Of a stretch of DNA of 64,000 nt, positions 36,301 to 44,793 are shown one piece after another. The stretch's first letter is position 1, and the number at the start of each line of letters is the position of its first letter. The DNA is taken from the NCBI GenBank assembly GCA_942493135.1, contig OW818684.1:5828001-5892000 (forward strand). The letters run 5' to 3'. Below the pieces are notes generated by a model. That model was not told the DNA's origin. It made no database searches and saw only the letters and a list, made by a program, of their open reading frames with translations. A program made the position numbers and the translations under genes. Origin of the DNA: Planctellipticum sp942493135. GTDB lineage: Bacteria > Planctomycetota > Planctomycetia > Planctomycetales > Planctomycetaceae.

Positions 36301-36941
36301 CCGGCCATCCCGAACAACGTCGACTGCACGGCGAACAGCCAGTTCTCCAGGTCGCGTTCTTTCAAGTAACGCCGTGCAAGGAAGATGCTGGCCGTTAGAA
36401 AGCCGACTCCGCCGACCAAGTTCAACGCCAGTGCGATATTCGAAAAGGCTCCGGCACCGGTTCGCATGGACGGCAACATCTCGGGCGCACTGATGGAGAC
36501 AACGCCGAACGCAACTGACGCCACTGCGGCGATCAGCGGCATCCGGGAGATGGATCCTGTCCGTCTGCCGGATCGGGGCAGCCATACCAGGCTGAACAGC
36601 AGTCCTCCGGCGAATGTCGCCGTGCTGTGGAACCAGATAAAAGGGTTGCCCGGAACCGTCCCCGCGTGAAACAGGTCGAGCACGCCCATGCACAAGAAGC
36701 CCGCGGCCAACCTGGGGTAATGGTTCGCTTCAGGCTTGTGCTCCAGCTCCGCAAGGAGAATGCCGGCGATCGCCAGCGCGATCAGGCCGCCGCAACCCTC
36801 GACCAGCGAATGCAGCGCCACATGAGAGAGTCGAAAACTGGGAATCAGCCAGGCCGACAGCGCGGCGCCCAGAACCGGGACGACCATCGACAGGAGCAGG
36901 CCGCTTACGACCCAGGCGACGATGTGCTTGTGGCGCGCCAT
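33309..36941 (-). CDS. Membrane hybrid sensor histidine kinase with two receiver domains and Hpt
   Basis: 1210 aa, a one-protein phosphorelay. Residues 1-250 hold about seven hydrophobic helices with FLCMGVLDLFHAG, similar to MASE-type sensor regions. PAS domains lie at about 285-400 (WFRARGQAIWN) and 410-525. HisKA has His553 in MANMSHEIRTPMNG. HATPase motifs are NLLGNAVKFTD, DTGIGIP and GGTGLGLAI (to about 770). Receiver 1 (790-905) has Asp844, receiver 2 (935-1050) has Asp985 in VVLMDMQMPVMDGYE, and the Hpt domain has His1150 in SAHTLKGSATYF. The signal is unknown. A single-domain receiver at 38685-39122, two genes upstream on the same strand, is a possible partner. Confidence 0.93.
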   Translation of the reverse strand: MARHKHIVAWVVSGLLLSMVVPVLGAALSAWLIPSFRLSHVALHSLVEGCGGLIALAIAGILLAELEHKPEANHYPRLAAGFLCMGVLDLFHAGTVPGNPFIWFHSTATFAGGLLFSLVWLPRSGRRTGSISRMPLIAAVASVAFGVVSISAPEMLPSMRTGAGAFSNIALALNLVGGVGFLTASIFLARRYLKERDLENWLFAVQSTLFGMAGVLFSTSVVWNGGWWWWHFLRLGAYIAAFWYGVRAFRGAEGELREINIRLAESKASLDRTVAEKTAQLRASEERFDLAVRGSTDGLWDWNILTGEVYYSPRMKELIGHAEDDFPDVFASFESILHPDDHDWVMREVDAHLKCRKPYDVQYRLRSSSGQYRWFRARGQAIWNASGQPTRAAGSITDVTEEHLLRERFRRAVEASPAALMMVHEDGRILMANSRSQTLFGYAAAELIGQPIEMLIPERFRPGHPEHRRRFFQAPVQRAMGPHLELYGVRKDGSEFPVKVGLSPVEADDGRAVMCGVLDITDQIMSLEAMRQAKESAESASRAKSSFMANMSHEIRTPMNGIIGMAQLLSQTELRSHQRDYLATITESAHVLLRLLNDILDFSKIEAGRLELECVEFRISECVARASQMLMLRAAEKGLELACRVAPEVPDHLRGDPGRIQQVLVNLLGNAVKFTDAGEVFMNFEAEAITSETVRLHVTVSDTGIGIPLEKQSQMFRPFVQAESSTTRRFGGTGLGLAISRQLVEMMHGRMWLESEVDRGTTMHFTAEFGIAADQHLPRPAELDSLQNIPVLVIDDNSTNLRILSEMLQHWRMQPVLADSAKTARQALRLAEESPHPVQLILLDHHMPDEDGFAFAKSVQSLLESRKCPMIMISSGVAPVEGDVFQKYGICRFMTKPVIASELLNEILRQFGRGEAASTQKPASRDGNSAAVQPRRVLLVEDNEINRRVAMGLLHSRGHQVDFAENGAEAVTTLAEQEFDVVLMDMQMPVMDGYEATAAIREREEHSGGHIPIVAMTAEALKGDRERCLAAGMDDYVAKPIVPTEMYRAVERFPALCLPTLVPPPAASPIPIVSAANPSRSPVLQFSPPADGGSSPPAVDWDVARAHLGSDPQVLQEFAGLLKSQSPTLLAEIRRAIESGDFKLLRRSAHTLKGSATYFGAEPLVEAALALEAQGRNETLDGATEKLATLETELGRVLAALDAWPVETGV

Positions 36942-37212
36942 GACTCACTCCTCCCGGCAGTCGAGCCGATCCGCCGCCGCGTCGAAGTTTTCGTCCGGCG
37001 GAGCGTGGCGAATCACCTCCGATGAAAAAAGCCTGCGACTCTATCGTACCAGAGACTTTCAAACGCAAAACGCAACGTTTCTTGTCGACGACTTCAATGC
37101 TACGAGTGTTTCGGATTCGCGGTCGACATCGTCGAGTCGCTCGCGTCGTCCAATAAGCCTTCCGATCGGAGTTCGTCGGTCGCTGCGGGCGGCGCTCTGA
37201 ACGCTGCTCGCG

Positions 37213-38643
37213 TCAGTGGCCGCGTCGAACGCCGAAATGACCATGCTCCTTGATGACCTCGGCGACCTCGGTCGGCACCATCTCTTCCCAGGCGGGATCG
37301 CCGCCGCCGATCTTCTGCAGCACATCGCGCGAGAAGATCGCCAGGTACTTGTCCTGGAAGTTGCTGAGCTGCTCGATGCAGCCGCGCTCGACCAGGTACT
37401 CGTAGAGCTTTCGCAGATTTGGGGCCACTTCCAGATTCTGCACCGCCGTCAGTTCCCCGGTCGCCGGGTCGAGCAGCGGGTAGATGTACAACTTCAGGTC
37501 GTTCTTGAACAGCCGCCCGAACGATTCCAGAATCCCCCCTCCGAGCTGCGCGTACCACTTCTCGTCGAACAGCTCGCGCAGACTGGCGGCCCCCATCGTA
37601 AGCCCGATGCGCTTCTTCGTGTAACGCGACAGATACGCCGCCAGCCGGTAATACTCGAAGTAATTCGAAATCAGCACGGTCATTCCGACGGCCGCCAGCA
37701 GGTCGACGCGGGCCAGAAAGTCGGCGTAGTCCACTTCGCCTCCTCCCGCGAGCAGATTGTTCATCGTGATCTCGGTGAACTGGATGACCTCCTCGGAAGT
37801 CACGCCTGGTTCTTGCGAGAATACTTCGTAGGCGCACCGGAGCATGTCGACATTCACGTGCGTAACCGGACGAAAACTGCCGCGTTCGACGAGGATCGAT
37901 CTTTTGTAGAGGACTTCGGAAGGCTGCAGCATCGTGCCGTCGGCGGCGAACATGGCCGCATTGCTCAGTCCGAGCTGGACGAGCTTCAGGCTCATCACGC
38001 GATTGTCGACGTGACGGAAGGCGATCCCCGAAAACTCGATCATGTCGATTTCGAGCCGCTGGATGCTCAGATGATCGAGCAGCGATTCCAGCAGCTGGTC
38101 CGGCTCGTCGGCCAGGTAAAATGCGCCATACAGCAGATTGACGCCGACGACGCCGAGCGCCTCCTGCTGCAGCGCGTTGTCGGCGTCGAGCATGCGAACG
38201 TGGAGAATCATCTGGCTGAACTGGTCCCGCGGATACGCCTGGAAACGGACCCCCATCCAGCCGTGGCACTCGTTAGTTCCCTGGTAGTTCCGCGCCGAAA
38301 CGGTATCCGCAAAGGCGAAGAACGACGTCTTGTCGCCGCGGGCCTCGTGCAATTGAGCGAGAGTCTGGTCGTACTCGCAGTCGAGCATGCTTTCCAGCCG
38401 CTGCCGGCAGACGTAACGCTCGCATTTCCCATAGTACGCGTCGCTGACGGTCATGTCGTAGGCGGAGATGCTCTTAGCGATCGTGCCGGCCGCTCCGCCG
38501 ACCCGGAAAAACCAGCGGACAACCTCCTGGCCGGCGCCGATTTCGGCGAACGTCCCGTACCACCGCGCATCGAGATTGATCCGCAGCGCCTTGTCACGCG
38601 TCTCCCGAGGACGGGATTGCGGTTCGAGAGTCAGTGTGGCCAC
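37213..38643 (-). CDS. Conserved protein of unknown function
   Basis: 476 aa from a GTG with GGAG six bases upstream. A farther GTG at 38688 overlaps the response-regulator stop as GTGA and is an alternative (491 aa). The family is widespread and recognisable by ALRINLDARWYGTFAEIGAGQEVVRWFF and GGAAGTIAKSISAYDM near the N-terminus. It is sometimes mislabelled a TonB-dependent receptor, but no signal peptide or barrel is seen and it looks soluble and cytoplasmic. I do not recognise a catalytic motif. Its tight link to the response regulator upstream suggests a shared transcript. Confidence 0.75.
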   Translation of the reverse strand: MATLTLEPQSRPRETRDKALRINLDARWYGTFAEIGAGQEVVRWFFRVGGAAGTIAKSISAYDMTVSDAYYGKCERYVCRQRLESMLDCEYDQTLAQLHEARGDKTSFFAFADTVSARNYQGTNECHGWMGVRFQAYPRDQFSQMILHVRMLDADNALQQEALGVVGVNLLYGAFYLADEPDQLLESLLDHLSIQRLEIDMIEFSGIAFRHVDNRVMSLKLVQLGLSNAAMFAADGTMLQPSEVLYKRSILVERGSFRPVTHVNVDMLRCAYEVFSQEPGVTSEEVIQFTEITMNNLLAGGGEVDYADFLARVDLLAAVGMTVLISNYFEYYRLAAYLSRYTKKRIGLTMGAASLRELFDEKWYAQLGGGILESFGRLFKNDLKLYIYPLLDPATGELTAVQNLEVAPNLRKLYEYLVERGCIEQLSNFQDKYLAIFSRDVLQKIGGGDPAWEEMVPTEVAEVIKEHGHFGVRRGH

Positions 38644-38684
38644 GGCGTACTCCAGTTCCAGAAGTGGTCGCGGGCAGGAGCGCC

Positions 38685-39122
38685 TCACTCATCCTGTTTC
38701 AGAGCGGCTTGAGCATCGCGCAGTGTCTGATTCTGCGCCGCCAGCGCCTGTTCGAGTTTTACGATCCGCTCGCCGGCCCGGACGCGAACGTGCAGTTCGT
38801 CTCCATCGAACGGCTTGCTGACAAAGTCGTCAGCTCCCGCTTCCATCCCCTCAACCAAATCGTTCTTCTGCGACCGCGCGGTCAGCAGAATCGTGTAAAC
38901 GTAGCCGGGTTTCGTGGAGGCACGAATCCGTCGGATCAGTTCCGTCCCGTCCAGCTCCGGCATCATCCAGTCGCTGATGACGATCTGAAACTCATTCTGC
39001 TCGAAGAGTTGCCACGCCTCGGCGCCGTTCATCGCGACCGTGACCTCGTACCCCCATTTCTTCAGATAACTCTGCAGCAGACGCCGGGAGACGAGATCGT
39101 CGTCCGCAATCAAAACCTTCAT
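38685..39122 (-). CDS. Single-domain response regulator with C-terminal coiled coil
   Basis: 145 aa. The receiver domain shows the acidic pocket ADDD (residues 6-9), the phosphoacceptor Asp51 in IVISDWMMPELDG, the Thr of ILLTARS and the Lys of FVSKPFDGDEL. The last 30 residues are heptad-like (VKLEQALAAQNQTLRDAQAAL), and no DNA-binding or enzymatic output domain follows. It overlaps or abuts the conserved unknown gene. It probably relays a signal through protein contact, possibly from the hybrid kinase downstream. Confidence 0.9.
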   Translation of the reverse strand: MKVLIADDDLVSRRLLQSYLKKWGYEVTVAMNGAEAWQLFEQNEFQIVISDWMMPELDGTELIRRIRASTKPGYVYTILLTARSQKNDLVEGMEAGADDFVSKPFDGDELHVRVRAGERIVKLEQALAAQNQTLRDAQAALKQDE

Positions 39123-39336
39123 CCGCGCTCTCCAAAGTGCCCGCGACCGGCAACGTGCTGGCCCGGCTCCGGTGCACTACGCTGAGTCGAGCCGGCTGAT
39201 CCGGACGCAGGGCTATTGTAGAGCGCGCTTCACAGCATGAGAACGACCGGTTTCCCGATTGGCGGGTTTCGCCCGTCCTGGCGATTCGCTGCCGGATGTG
39301 ATTCGCAGGTCGTTGTTTCGGAGAGTCCGTCCGTCG

Positions 39337-41256
39337 TCACTTTGCCGAAACGGCCCGGCGCGGCTTCCGCTTCAGGAACAGAATGGACAGTGGCGGGAGC
39401 GTGAGATTCAACGACCACATCTGGCCGTGTTTGGGGACGGGAGTCGCCTCCAGACCGCCGCTGTTCCCGACCCCCGAACCGCCGTAGAACGGAAAATCGC
39501 TGTTGAGCAGTTCCTGCCAGAAGCCCCCCTGCGGCACGCCGACCCGGTAGTTGTAACGCGGCACCGGCGTGAAATTGCAGACCACGAGGACTTCGGAGCC
39601 CGGATCCGCGCCGCATCTCAGGAAGGACAGCACGCTGTTTTCCGAGTCGCTCCCGTCGATCCAGCGGTAGCCGTCGGGACTCGTATCCAGCTCCGTCAGC
39701 GCCGGCTCGCTCCGATACAGCTGATTCAACTCTTTCACCCACTGGCGAATGCCGGCGTGCTCGGGCAGTTCCAGCAGCTTCCAGTCGAGCACGTCGTCGT
39801 GGTTCCACTCGCGACGCTGCCCGAACTCCCCTCCCATGAAGAGGAGTTTCTTCCCGGGCTGCGAGAACTGATATCCCAGCAGCAATCGCAAGTTGGCGAA
39901 CTTCTGCCAGTCGTCACCCGGCATCTTCGCCAGCAGCGAACCTTTGCCGTGGACGACTTCGTCATGCGAGAGCGGGAGAATGAAGTTCTCCGAGAAGGCA
40001 TACACCGAGCGAAACGTGATCTGATCGTGGTGGAATTTGCGATGAATCGAATCTTCCGACAGATACGCCAGCGTATCGTGCATCCAGCCCATATCCCACT
40101 TGTAACCGAAGCCCAGGCCGCCATCGTACAGCGGGCGCGAGACTTTGGGCCATGACGTCGATTCCTCGGCCGCCGTCACCACGTCGGGATAGTATTTGTA
40201 AACCTGCTCGTTGAGCTGTTTGAGGAACGCCACCGCCTCCAGGTTTTCCCGTCCCCCGTACTGGTTGGGAACCCATTCCCCCTCTTTGCGGGAGTAATCG
40301 AGGTAGAGCATCGAGGCCACCGCGTCCACCCGCAGGCCGTCGACGTGATACTTCTCCAGCCAGAACAACGCGTTGCTCAACAGGAAGCTGCGCACCTCGT
40401 TGCGGCCGTAGTTGAAGATGTACGACTTCCAGTCCGGATGGAACCCCTGTTTCGGGTCGGCGTGCTCGAACAGATGCGTCCCGTCGAAACGCCCCAGCCC
40501 GTGGGCGTCGGTCACAAAGTGCGACGGAACCCAGTCCAGTATCACGCCAATGTCGTGCTGGTGCAGATGGTCGACCAGAAACATGAAGTCCTGAGGCGGC
40601 CCGTAACGGCGGGTCGGCGCGAAGTAGGCACTCGTCTGATAGCCCCACGATCCGTAGAACGGATGTTCCATGATCGGGAGCAGTTCCACGTGGGTAAATC
40701 CCGTGGACTTCACGTGTTCGACAAGCCGCTCCGCCGCCACACGGTACGAACAGACGTTCTCGTCGCCATGCGGAGCCAGCATCCACGAGCCCAGGTGGAC
40801 TTCGTAGATCGAGATTGGTGCGTTCATGGCGTTGTGTTTCTGCCGCTTTGCCATCCACGCCTGATCGTTCCACTGATACGCCAGATCCAGCACCACCGAC
40901 GCGGTCGCGGGAGGCGTCTCGGTGGCAAAACCAAACGGATCGGCCTTCTCCAGCGTTTCGCCGCTCCCCTGCGACACGATGCTGTACTTGTAGCGAGTCC
41001 CGCTCGTCACTCCGGGGACAAAGCCTTCCCAGATGCCGGAACTGTCGTGCGGCGTCAGTCGGTGCGTCGCCCGGTCCCAGCCGTTGAAGTCGCCGATCAC
41101 GGAGACGTCGCGGGCGTTCGGCGCCCAGACGGCGAACTGCACGCCGCGCGCACCGGCGGAGTCCACGAGATGGGCGCCGAGTTTTTCATAGAGCCGCAGA
41201 TGGTTGCCCTCATTAAAGAGAAACAGATCGTCGCCGCTCAACAGAGATGTCGTCAT
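39337..41256 (-). CDS. glgB: 1,4-alpha-glucan branching enzyme (GH13)
   Basis: 639 aa, start at MTTSLLSGDDLFLF behind GAGG seven bases upstream. It makes alpha-1,6 branches in glycogen-like glucan. After a CBM48-like N-domain (FAVWAPNARDVSVIGDFNGW) the GH13 barrel shows WVPSHFVTDAHGL, the nucleophile Asp in DGLRVDAVASMLYLDY, the acid Glu in TAAEESTSWP and LPLSHDEVVHGK. It lies 123 bases downstream of treS-mak in the same direction. It probably acts with GlgE, whose linear product is its substrate. Confidence 0.96.
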   Translation of the reverse strand: MTTSLLSGDDLFLFNEGNHLRLYEKLGAHLVDSAGARGVQFAVWAPNARDVSVIGDFNGWDRATHRLTPHDSSGIWEGFVPGVTSGTRYKYSIVSQGSGETLEKADPFGFATETPPATASVVLDLAYQWNDQAWMAKRQKHNAMNAPISIYEVHLGSWMLAPHGDENVCSYRVAAERLVEHVKSTGFTHVELLPIMEHPFYGSWGYQTSAYFAPTRRYGPPQDFMFLVDHLHQHDIGVILDWVPSHFVTDAHGLGRFDGTHLFEHADPKQGFHPDWKSYIFNYGRNEVRSFLLSNALFWLEKYHVDGLRVDAVASMLYLDYSRKEGEWVPNQYGGRENLEAVAFLKQLNEQVYKYYPDVVTAAEESTSWPKVSRPLYDGGLGFGYKWDMGWMHDTLAYLSEDSIHRKFHHDQITFRSVYAFSENFILPLSHDEVVHGKGSLLAKMPGDDWQKFANLRLLLGYQFSQPGKKLLFMGGEFGQRREWNHDDVLDWKLLELPEHAGIRQWVKELNQLYRSEPALTELDTSPDGYRWIDGSDSENSVLSFLRCGADPGSEVLVVCNFTPVPRYNYRVGVPQGGFWQELLNSDFPFYGGSGVGNSGGLEATPVPKHGQMWSLNLTLPPLSILFLKRKPRRAVSAK

Positions 41257-41379
41257 ATGCATGCCTCGGAATCCGCAAAGGAGGGCGAACTGCCATGGTG
41301 TACCGCGGTGACGCGAATGCAGAAGGCCGGGACTGGCTGGGGACGAAACGTGCGCCCCCATCCGGCCCGTGATGCGTCG

Positions 41380-44300
41380 TCAGACTTCGGATTTGAGAAT
41401 GCGCAGGATTCCTCCGAGGGGAACCTGCACCCACGTGGGTCGGTTATTCAATTCGTAGGCCAACTCGTAGACCGCCTTCTCCAGCAGGAAGACGTCGAGC
41501 AGCGCCTGGATCTCCTCGGCCCGCTGCGTCGCGAAGTCCGCCGTGCCAGTTGTCTTCAGGTACGCCGTCAGGAACTGCGAACTCGCCCACTTCGACCAGA
41601 ATCCGGCCCATTCCTGGAAGACCGGCATCTCCTCCTTCTGAATGATGCCGGCGATCTGGTTGAGCAGAACCGACTGACTGGCGTAATCGAACGAACGGAT
41701 CATGCCCGCCACGTCGCGCAGTGGCGACCGCTTGATCCGACGTTCGCTCAGGCGACGCGACGGCTCCCCTTCGAAATCGATGATGACGAAGTCCTTGCCG
41801 GTAAACAGCACCTGCCCCAGGTGGTAGTCGCCGTGGCAGCGGATCCGCGACCCGCTGAGCTTGCGGCCGACAATATTCCGCAGGCGATCGACCAGATCCT
41901 GCTCGGCGGCCAGCAGCGCCCGGGCGTCGTCCTGAATTTCTTCGGGCAGTTCCTTGACCTTGCTGCGGAGCGTCCGCAGCGCTTTTCGCGCCTGCCCGCG
42001 CATCCCCTGGTAGACCGATCGCTGATACAGCTCCGAAAATGACTCCGGTGCAAAGTCGGGATTCTCCGGCGCCGACGCAAGCGCCAGGTGAAGTTCCGCC
42101 GTCCGCTGACCGAGCAGCGCCGCCGACTCCAGGTACGAATCGCACAGTTCCCGCGCCAGTGGCGCGACCGCCTCGCTGGGTGTCGTCAGCACTCCCTTCG
42201 GCGGCATTTCTGCCGCCGTCGGCTTCTCGGTCCGGCGAGTCGTCAGCACACGGTCGAAGAATCGGTTGACGTTCTCCAGCGTGTAGCTCCAGGCGTCCCC
42301 CTCATTCTGTACAAACGCCTGCAGAATGCCGACCGTCGAGGGCTGATCAGTCGCGTCGTGGTACTCGACGGAGCCGGCGAATTGCGGCGAATGGGAGAAC
42401 GAACCCGATTCCGTCAGAAATCGCCCAATCTCCAGATCCGGATTCATGCCGACGTCCAGCCGGCGGAACATCTTCAGCAACAGCCGATCGCCATAGATGA
42501 TCGTGCTGTTGCTCTGCTCCGACTTGAGCGACCGCACCGCCAGATGCTCGTCAACTGGCCCCCGCAGCTCCCGGTAGGCTCGCAGCGGATGACCGGCCAG
42601 TTTGCCGACACGCCCCTGGGCTTTCCGGCGGCCGCCGATCAGGTCGAGTATCAATTGGCCGAGCCCTTCGTCACCGAAGGCATCGTACAGCACGCCCGTC
42701 GTCGACTGATTTCCGACGCTGACCTCCAGAGTCGCCAGCATCGCCGGCGAATTGTCTCCCTTCAGCTGCGTCGCCTGCAGCCCGGTCGCGAAGCCGACCG
42801 GCAGCAGATACGTTTCCGGCGTATCGTTCACGTAGTCAATCTGCACGAACAGCAAATTGACTTGCGCCGGCATCGCATCGCCGTCCAGCGGCACAATGTC
42901 GCCGATGGCGGCGCCGCGAATCGCTTTCGCCTTCCCCGAGAACCAGCGTCGTTTCACCAGCCAGTCTGGCAGCAGTTTCGCCAGCGAATCTCGCCCCTTG
43001 CCGTCAAAGACATGCTGCCACTTGTCTTTCGCCCGCAGGACCGGCAGCTCTTCCGCGCCGTGCGCCAGGTCGGTGGCCGGTTCCGTGTCGGCCAGCGACG
43101 GCTCGCGGCACTGCTGAATCGAGAACCAGTAGAAGCTGTGAGGGCCGAGTGTCAGCAGATACGGCAGCTCGCCGATCCGGGGAAACGGCGTCTGGCCGAA
43201 CAGCTCGGTCGGAGTGCAGCCGCGAAAACCGGACAGATCCAGCTCCACGAACTGCGCGAATCGTGACAGGTTCGCGACGACCAGAATCGTCTGATGATCG
43301 AGCGTCCGGACGTATGCCAGGACGCGATTGTTCTCCGGCAGGAGAAACTCTAACGATCCCCGGGCGAAGACCGCGGACTGCTGCCGCATTGCGATGAGAC
43401 GCTTGGTCCACCAGAAGAGCGAAAATGGATTCCGTTGTTGCGTCTCGACATTGACCGCTTCGTAGTGGTACTCGTGATCGATGATCACGGGCAGAAACAT
43501 CTGCTGCGGATTGCCGTCCGAGAACCCCGCATTCCGATCGGGGCTCCACTGCATCGGCGTCCGAACGCCGTTGCGATCGCCCAGGTAGATGTTGTCCCCC
43601 ATCCCGATTTCGTCGCCGTAGTAGATGACCGGGGTTCCCGGCAGCGACATCAAAATCGAATTGAGCAGCTCGATCTGCCGCCGGTTGCCGCCCAGCAGCG
43701 GGGCCAGCCGACGACGAATCCCCATGTTGATCCTCGCCTGAGGATTGTGGGCGTAGACGCTGTACATGTAGTCCCGCTCTTCGTCGGTGACCATCTCCAG
43801 CGTCAGCTCGTCGTGGTTCCGCAGGAACATGAACCACTGGCAGACGTCGGGAATCGCCGGCGTCTGCAGCATGATGTCGATGATGGGAAAGCGGTCTTCC
43901 ATCTGGACCGCCATGAACATCCGCGGCATCACCGGGAAGTGAAACGCCGCGTGGCATTCGTCCCCTTCGCCAAAGTACGCCACGGCATCTTCCGGCCACT
44001 GATTGGCCTCCGCCAGCAGCATCCGGTCGGGATAGTGTTCGTCGACGTACGCCCGGATCTCCTTCAGAATCGCGTGCGTCTCGGGCAGGTTCTCGCAATT
44101 CGTTCCGTCGCGCTCGAACAGATACGGCACCGCATCCAGCCGCAGGCCGTCGACCCCCATCGACAGCCAGTGATTGAGCACCTGGTACACGGCCCGCATC
44201 ACATCCGGGTTCTCGAAGTTCAAATCCGGCTGATGGTTGTAGAAGCGGTGCCAATAGTACGCGCCGGCGACAGGATCCCAGCTCCAGTTCGAGTGCTCGA

Positions 44301-44793
44301 AGTCCTTGAAGATGATCCGGGCGTCTTTGTACTTCTCCGGCGTATCGCTCCAGACGTAGAAGTCGCGATGACGGCTGCCGGGCTTGCTCCGCCGGGCGCG
44401 CTGGAACCAGGGGTGCTGGTCCGACGTGTGATTGAGCACCAGCTCGATGATCACCTTCAGCCCGCGGTCGTGCGCCGCCCGCAGGAACGCCTTGAAGTCC
44501 TGCAGCGTCCCGTAGCTGGGATTGATGCTCGTATAGTCCGCGATGTCGTAGCCGTCATCCCGCAACGGCGATGGAAAAAACGGCAGCAGCCAGATCGCCG
44601 TCGCGCCGAGATCCTGAATGTAATCCAGCTTGCTCATCAGGCCGCGAAAATCGCCCGCACCATCCGACGTCGAATCGCAGAACGCGCGCACGTGCACCTG
44701 GTAAACGACCGCGTCTTTGTACCACTGCAGACTGGGATCCTTCGCCAATTGCTCATCTCCTCGCGTCCCGCCGATCGGCAGAACGTCATGCAT
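41380..44793 (-). CDS. treS: Trehalose synthase fused to maltokinase (TreS-Mak)
   Basis: 1137 aa bifunctional protein. The TreS domain (about 20-570) interconverts trehalose and maltose and shows QVHVRAFCDSTSDGAGDFRGL, DGLRLDAVPYLFERDGTNCEN, LLAEANQWPEDAV and MFLRNHDELTLEMV. The C-terminal part (about 600-1137) is the Pep2-type maltokinase, with the aminoglycoside-kinase-like catalytic region RIRCHGDYHLGQVLFTG and the metal-binding VIIDFEGEPSRR. The fusion delivers maltose straight to phosphorylation as maltose-1-phosphate for GlgE. Its ATG directly follows the glgE stop (TAAATG), so the two are translationally linked. Confidence 0.95.
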   Translation of the reverse strand: MHDVLPIGGTRGDEQLAKDPSLQWYKDAVVYQVHVRAFCDSTSDGAGDFRGLMSKLDYIQDLGATAIWLLPFFPSPLRDDGYDIADYTSINPSYGTLQDFKAFLRAAHDRGLKVIIELVLNHTSDQHPWFQRARRSKPGSRHRDFYVWSDTPEKYKDARIIFKDFEHSNWSWDPVAGAYYWHRFYNHQPDLNFENPDVMRAVYQVLNHWLSMGVDGLRLDAVPYLFERDGTNCENLPETHAILKEIRAYVDEHYPDRMLLAEANQWPEDAVAYFGEGDECHAAFHFPVMPRMFMAVQMEDRFPIIDIMLQTPAIPDVCQWFMFLRNHDELTLEMVTDEERDYMYSVYAHNPQARINMGIRRRLAPLLGGNRRQIELLNSILMSLPGTPVIYYGDEIGMGDNIYLGDRNGVRTPMQWSPDRNAGFSDGNPQQMFLPVIIDHEYHYEAVNVETQQRNPFSLFWWTKRLIAMRQQSAVFARGSLEFLLPENNRVLAYVRTLDHQTILVVANLSRFAQFVELDLSGFRGCTPTELFGQTPFPRIGELPYLLTLGPHSFYWFSIQQCREPSLADTEPATDLAHGAEELPVLRAKDKWQHVFDGKGRDSLAKLLPDWLVKRRWFSGKAKAIRGAAIGDIVPLDGDAMPAQVNLLFVQIDYVNDTPETYLLPVGFATGLQATQLKGDNSPAMLATLEVSVGNQSTTGVLYDAFGDEGLGQLILDLIGGRRKAQGRVGKLAGHPLRAYRELRGPVDEHLAVRSLKSEQSNSTIIYGDRLLLKMFRRLDVGMNPDLEIGRFLTESGSFSHSPQFAGSVEYHDATDQPSTVGILQAFVQNEGDAWSYTLENVNRFFDRVLTTRRTEKPTAAEMPPKGVLTTPSEAVAPLARELCDSYLESAALLGQRTAELHLALASAPENPDFAPESFSELYQRSVYQGMRGQARKALRTLRSKVKELPEEIQDDARALLAAEQDLVDRLRNIVGRKLSGSRIRCHGDYHLGQVLFTGKDFVIIDFEGEPSRRLSERRIKRSPLRDVAGMIRSFDYASQSVLLNQIAGIIQKEEMPVFQEWAGFWSKWASSQFLTAYLKTTGTADFATQRAEEIQALLDVFLLEKAVYELAYELNNRPTWVQVPLGGILRILKSEV

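Noticed and set aside
37213..38643. TonB-dependent receptor annotation for this gene
   Set aside because: It has no signal peptide, plug or barrel pattern. It looks like a soluble conserved protein of unknown function.
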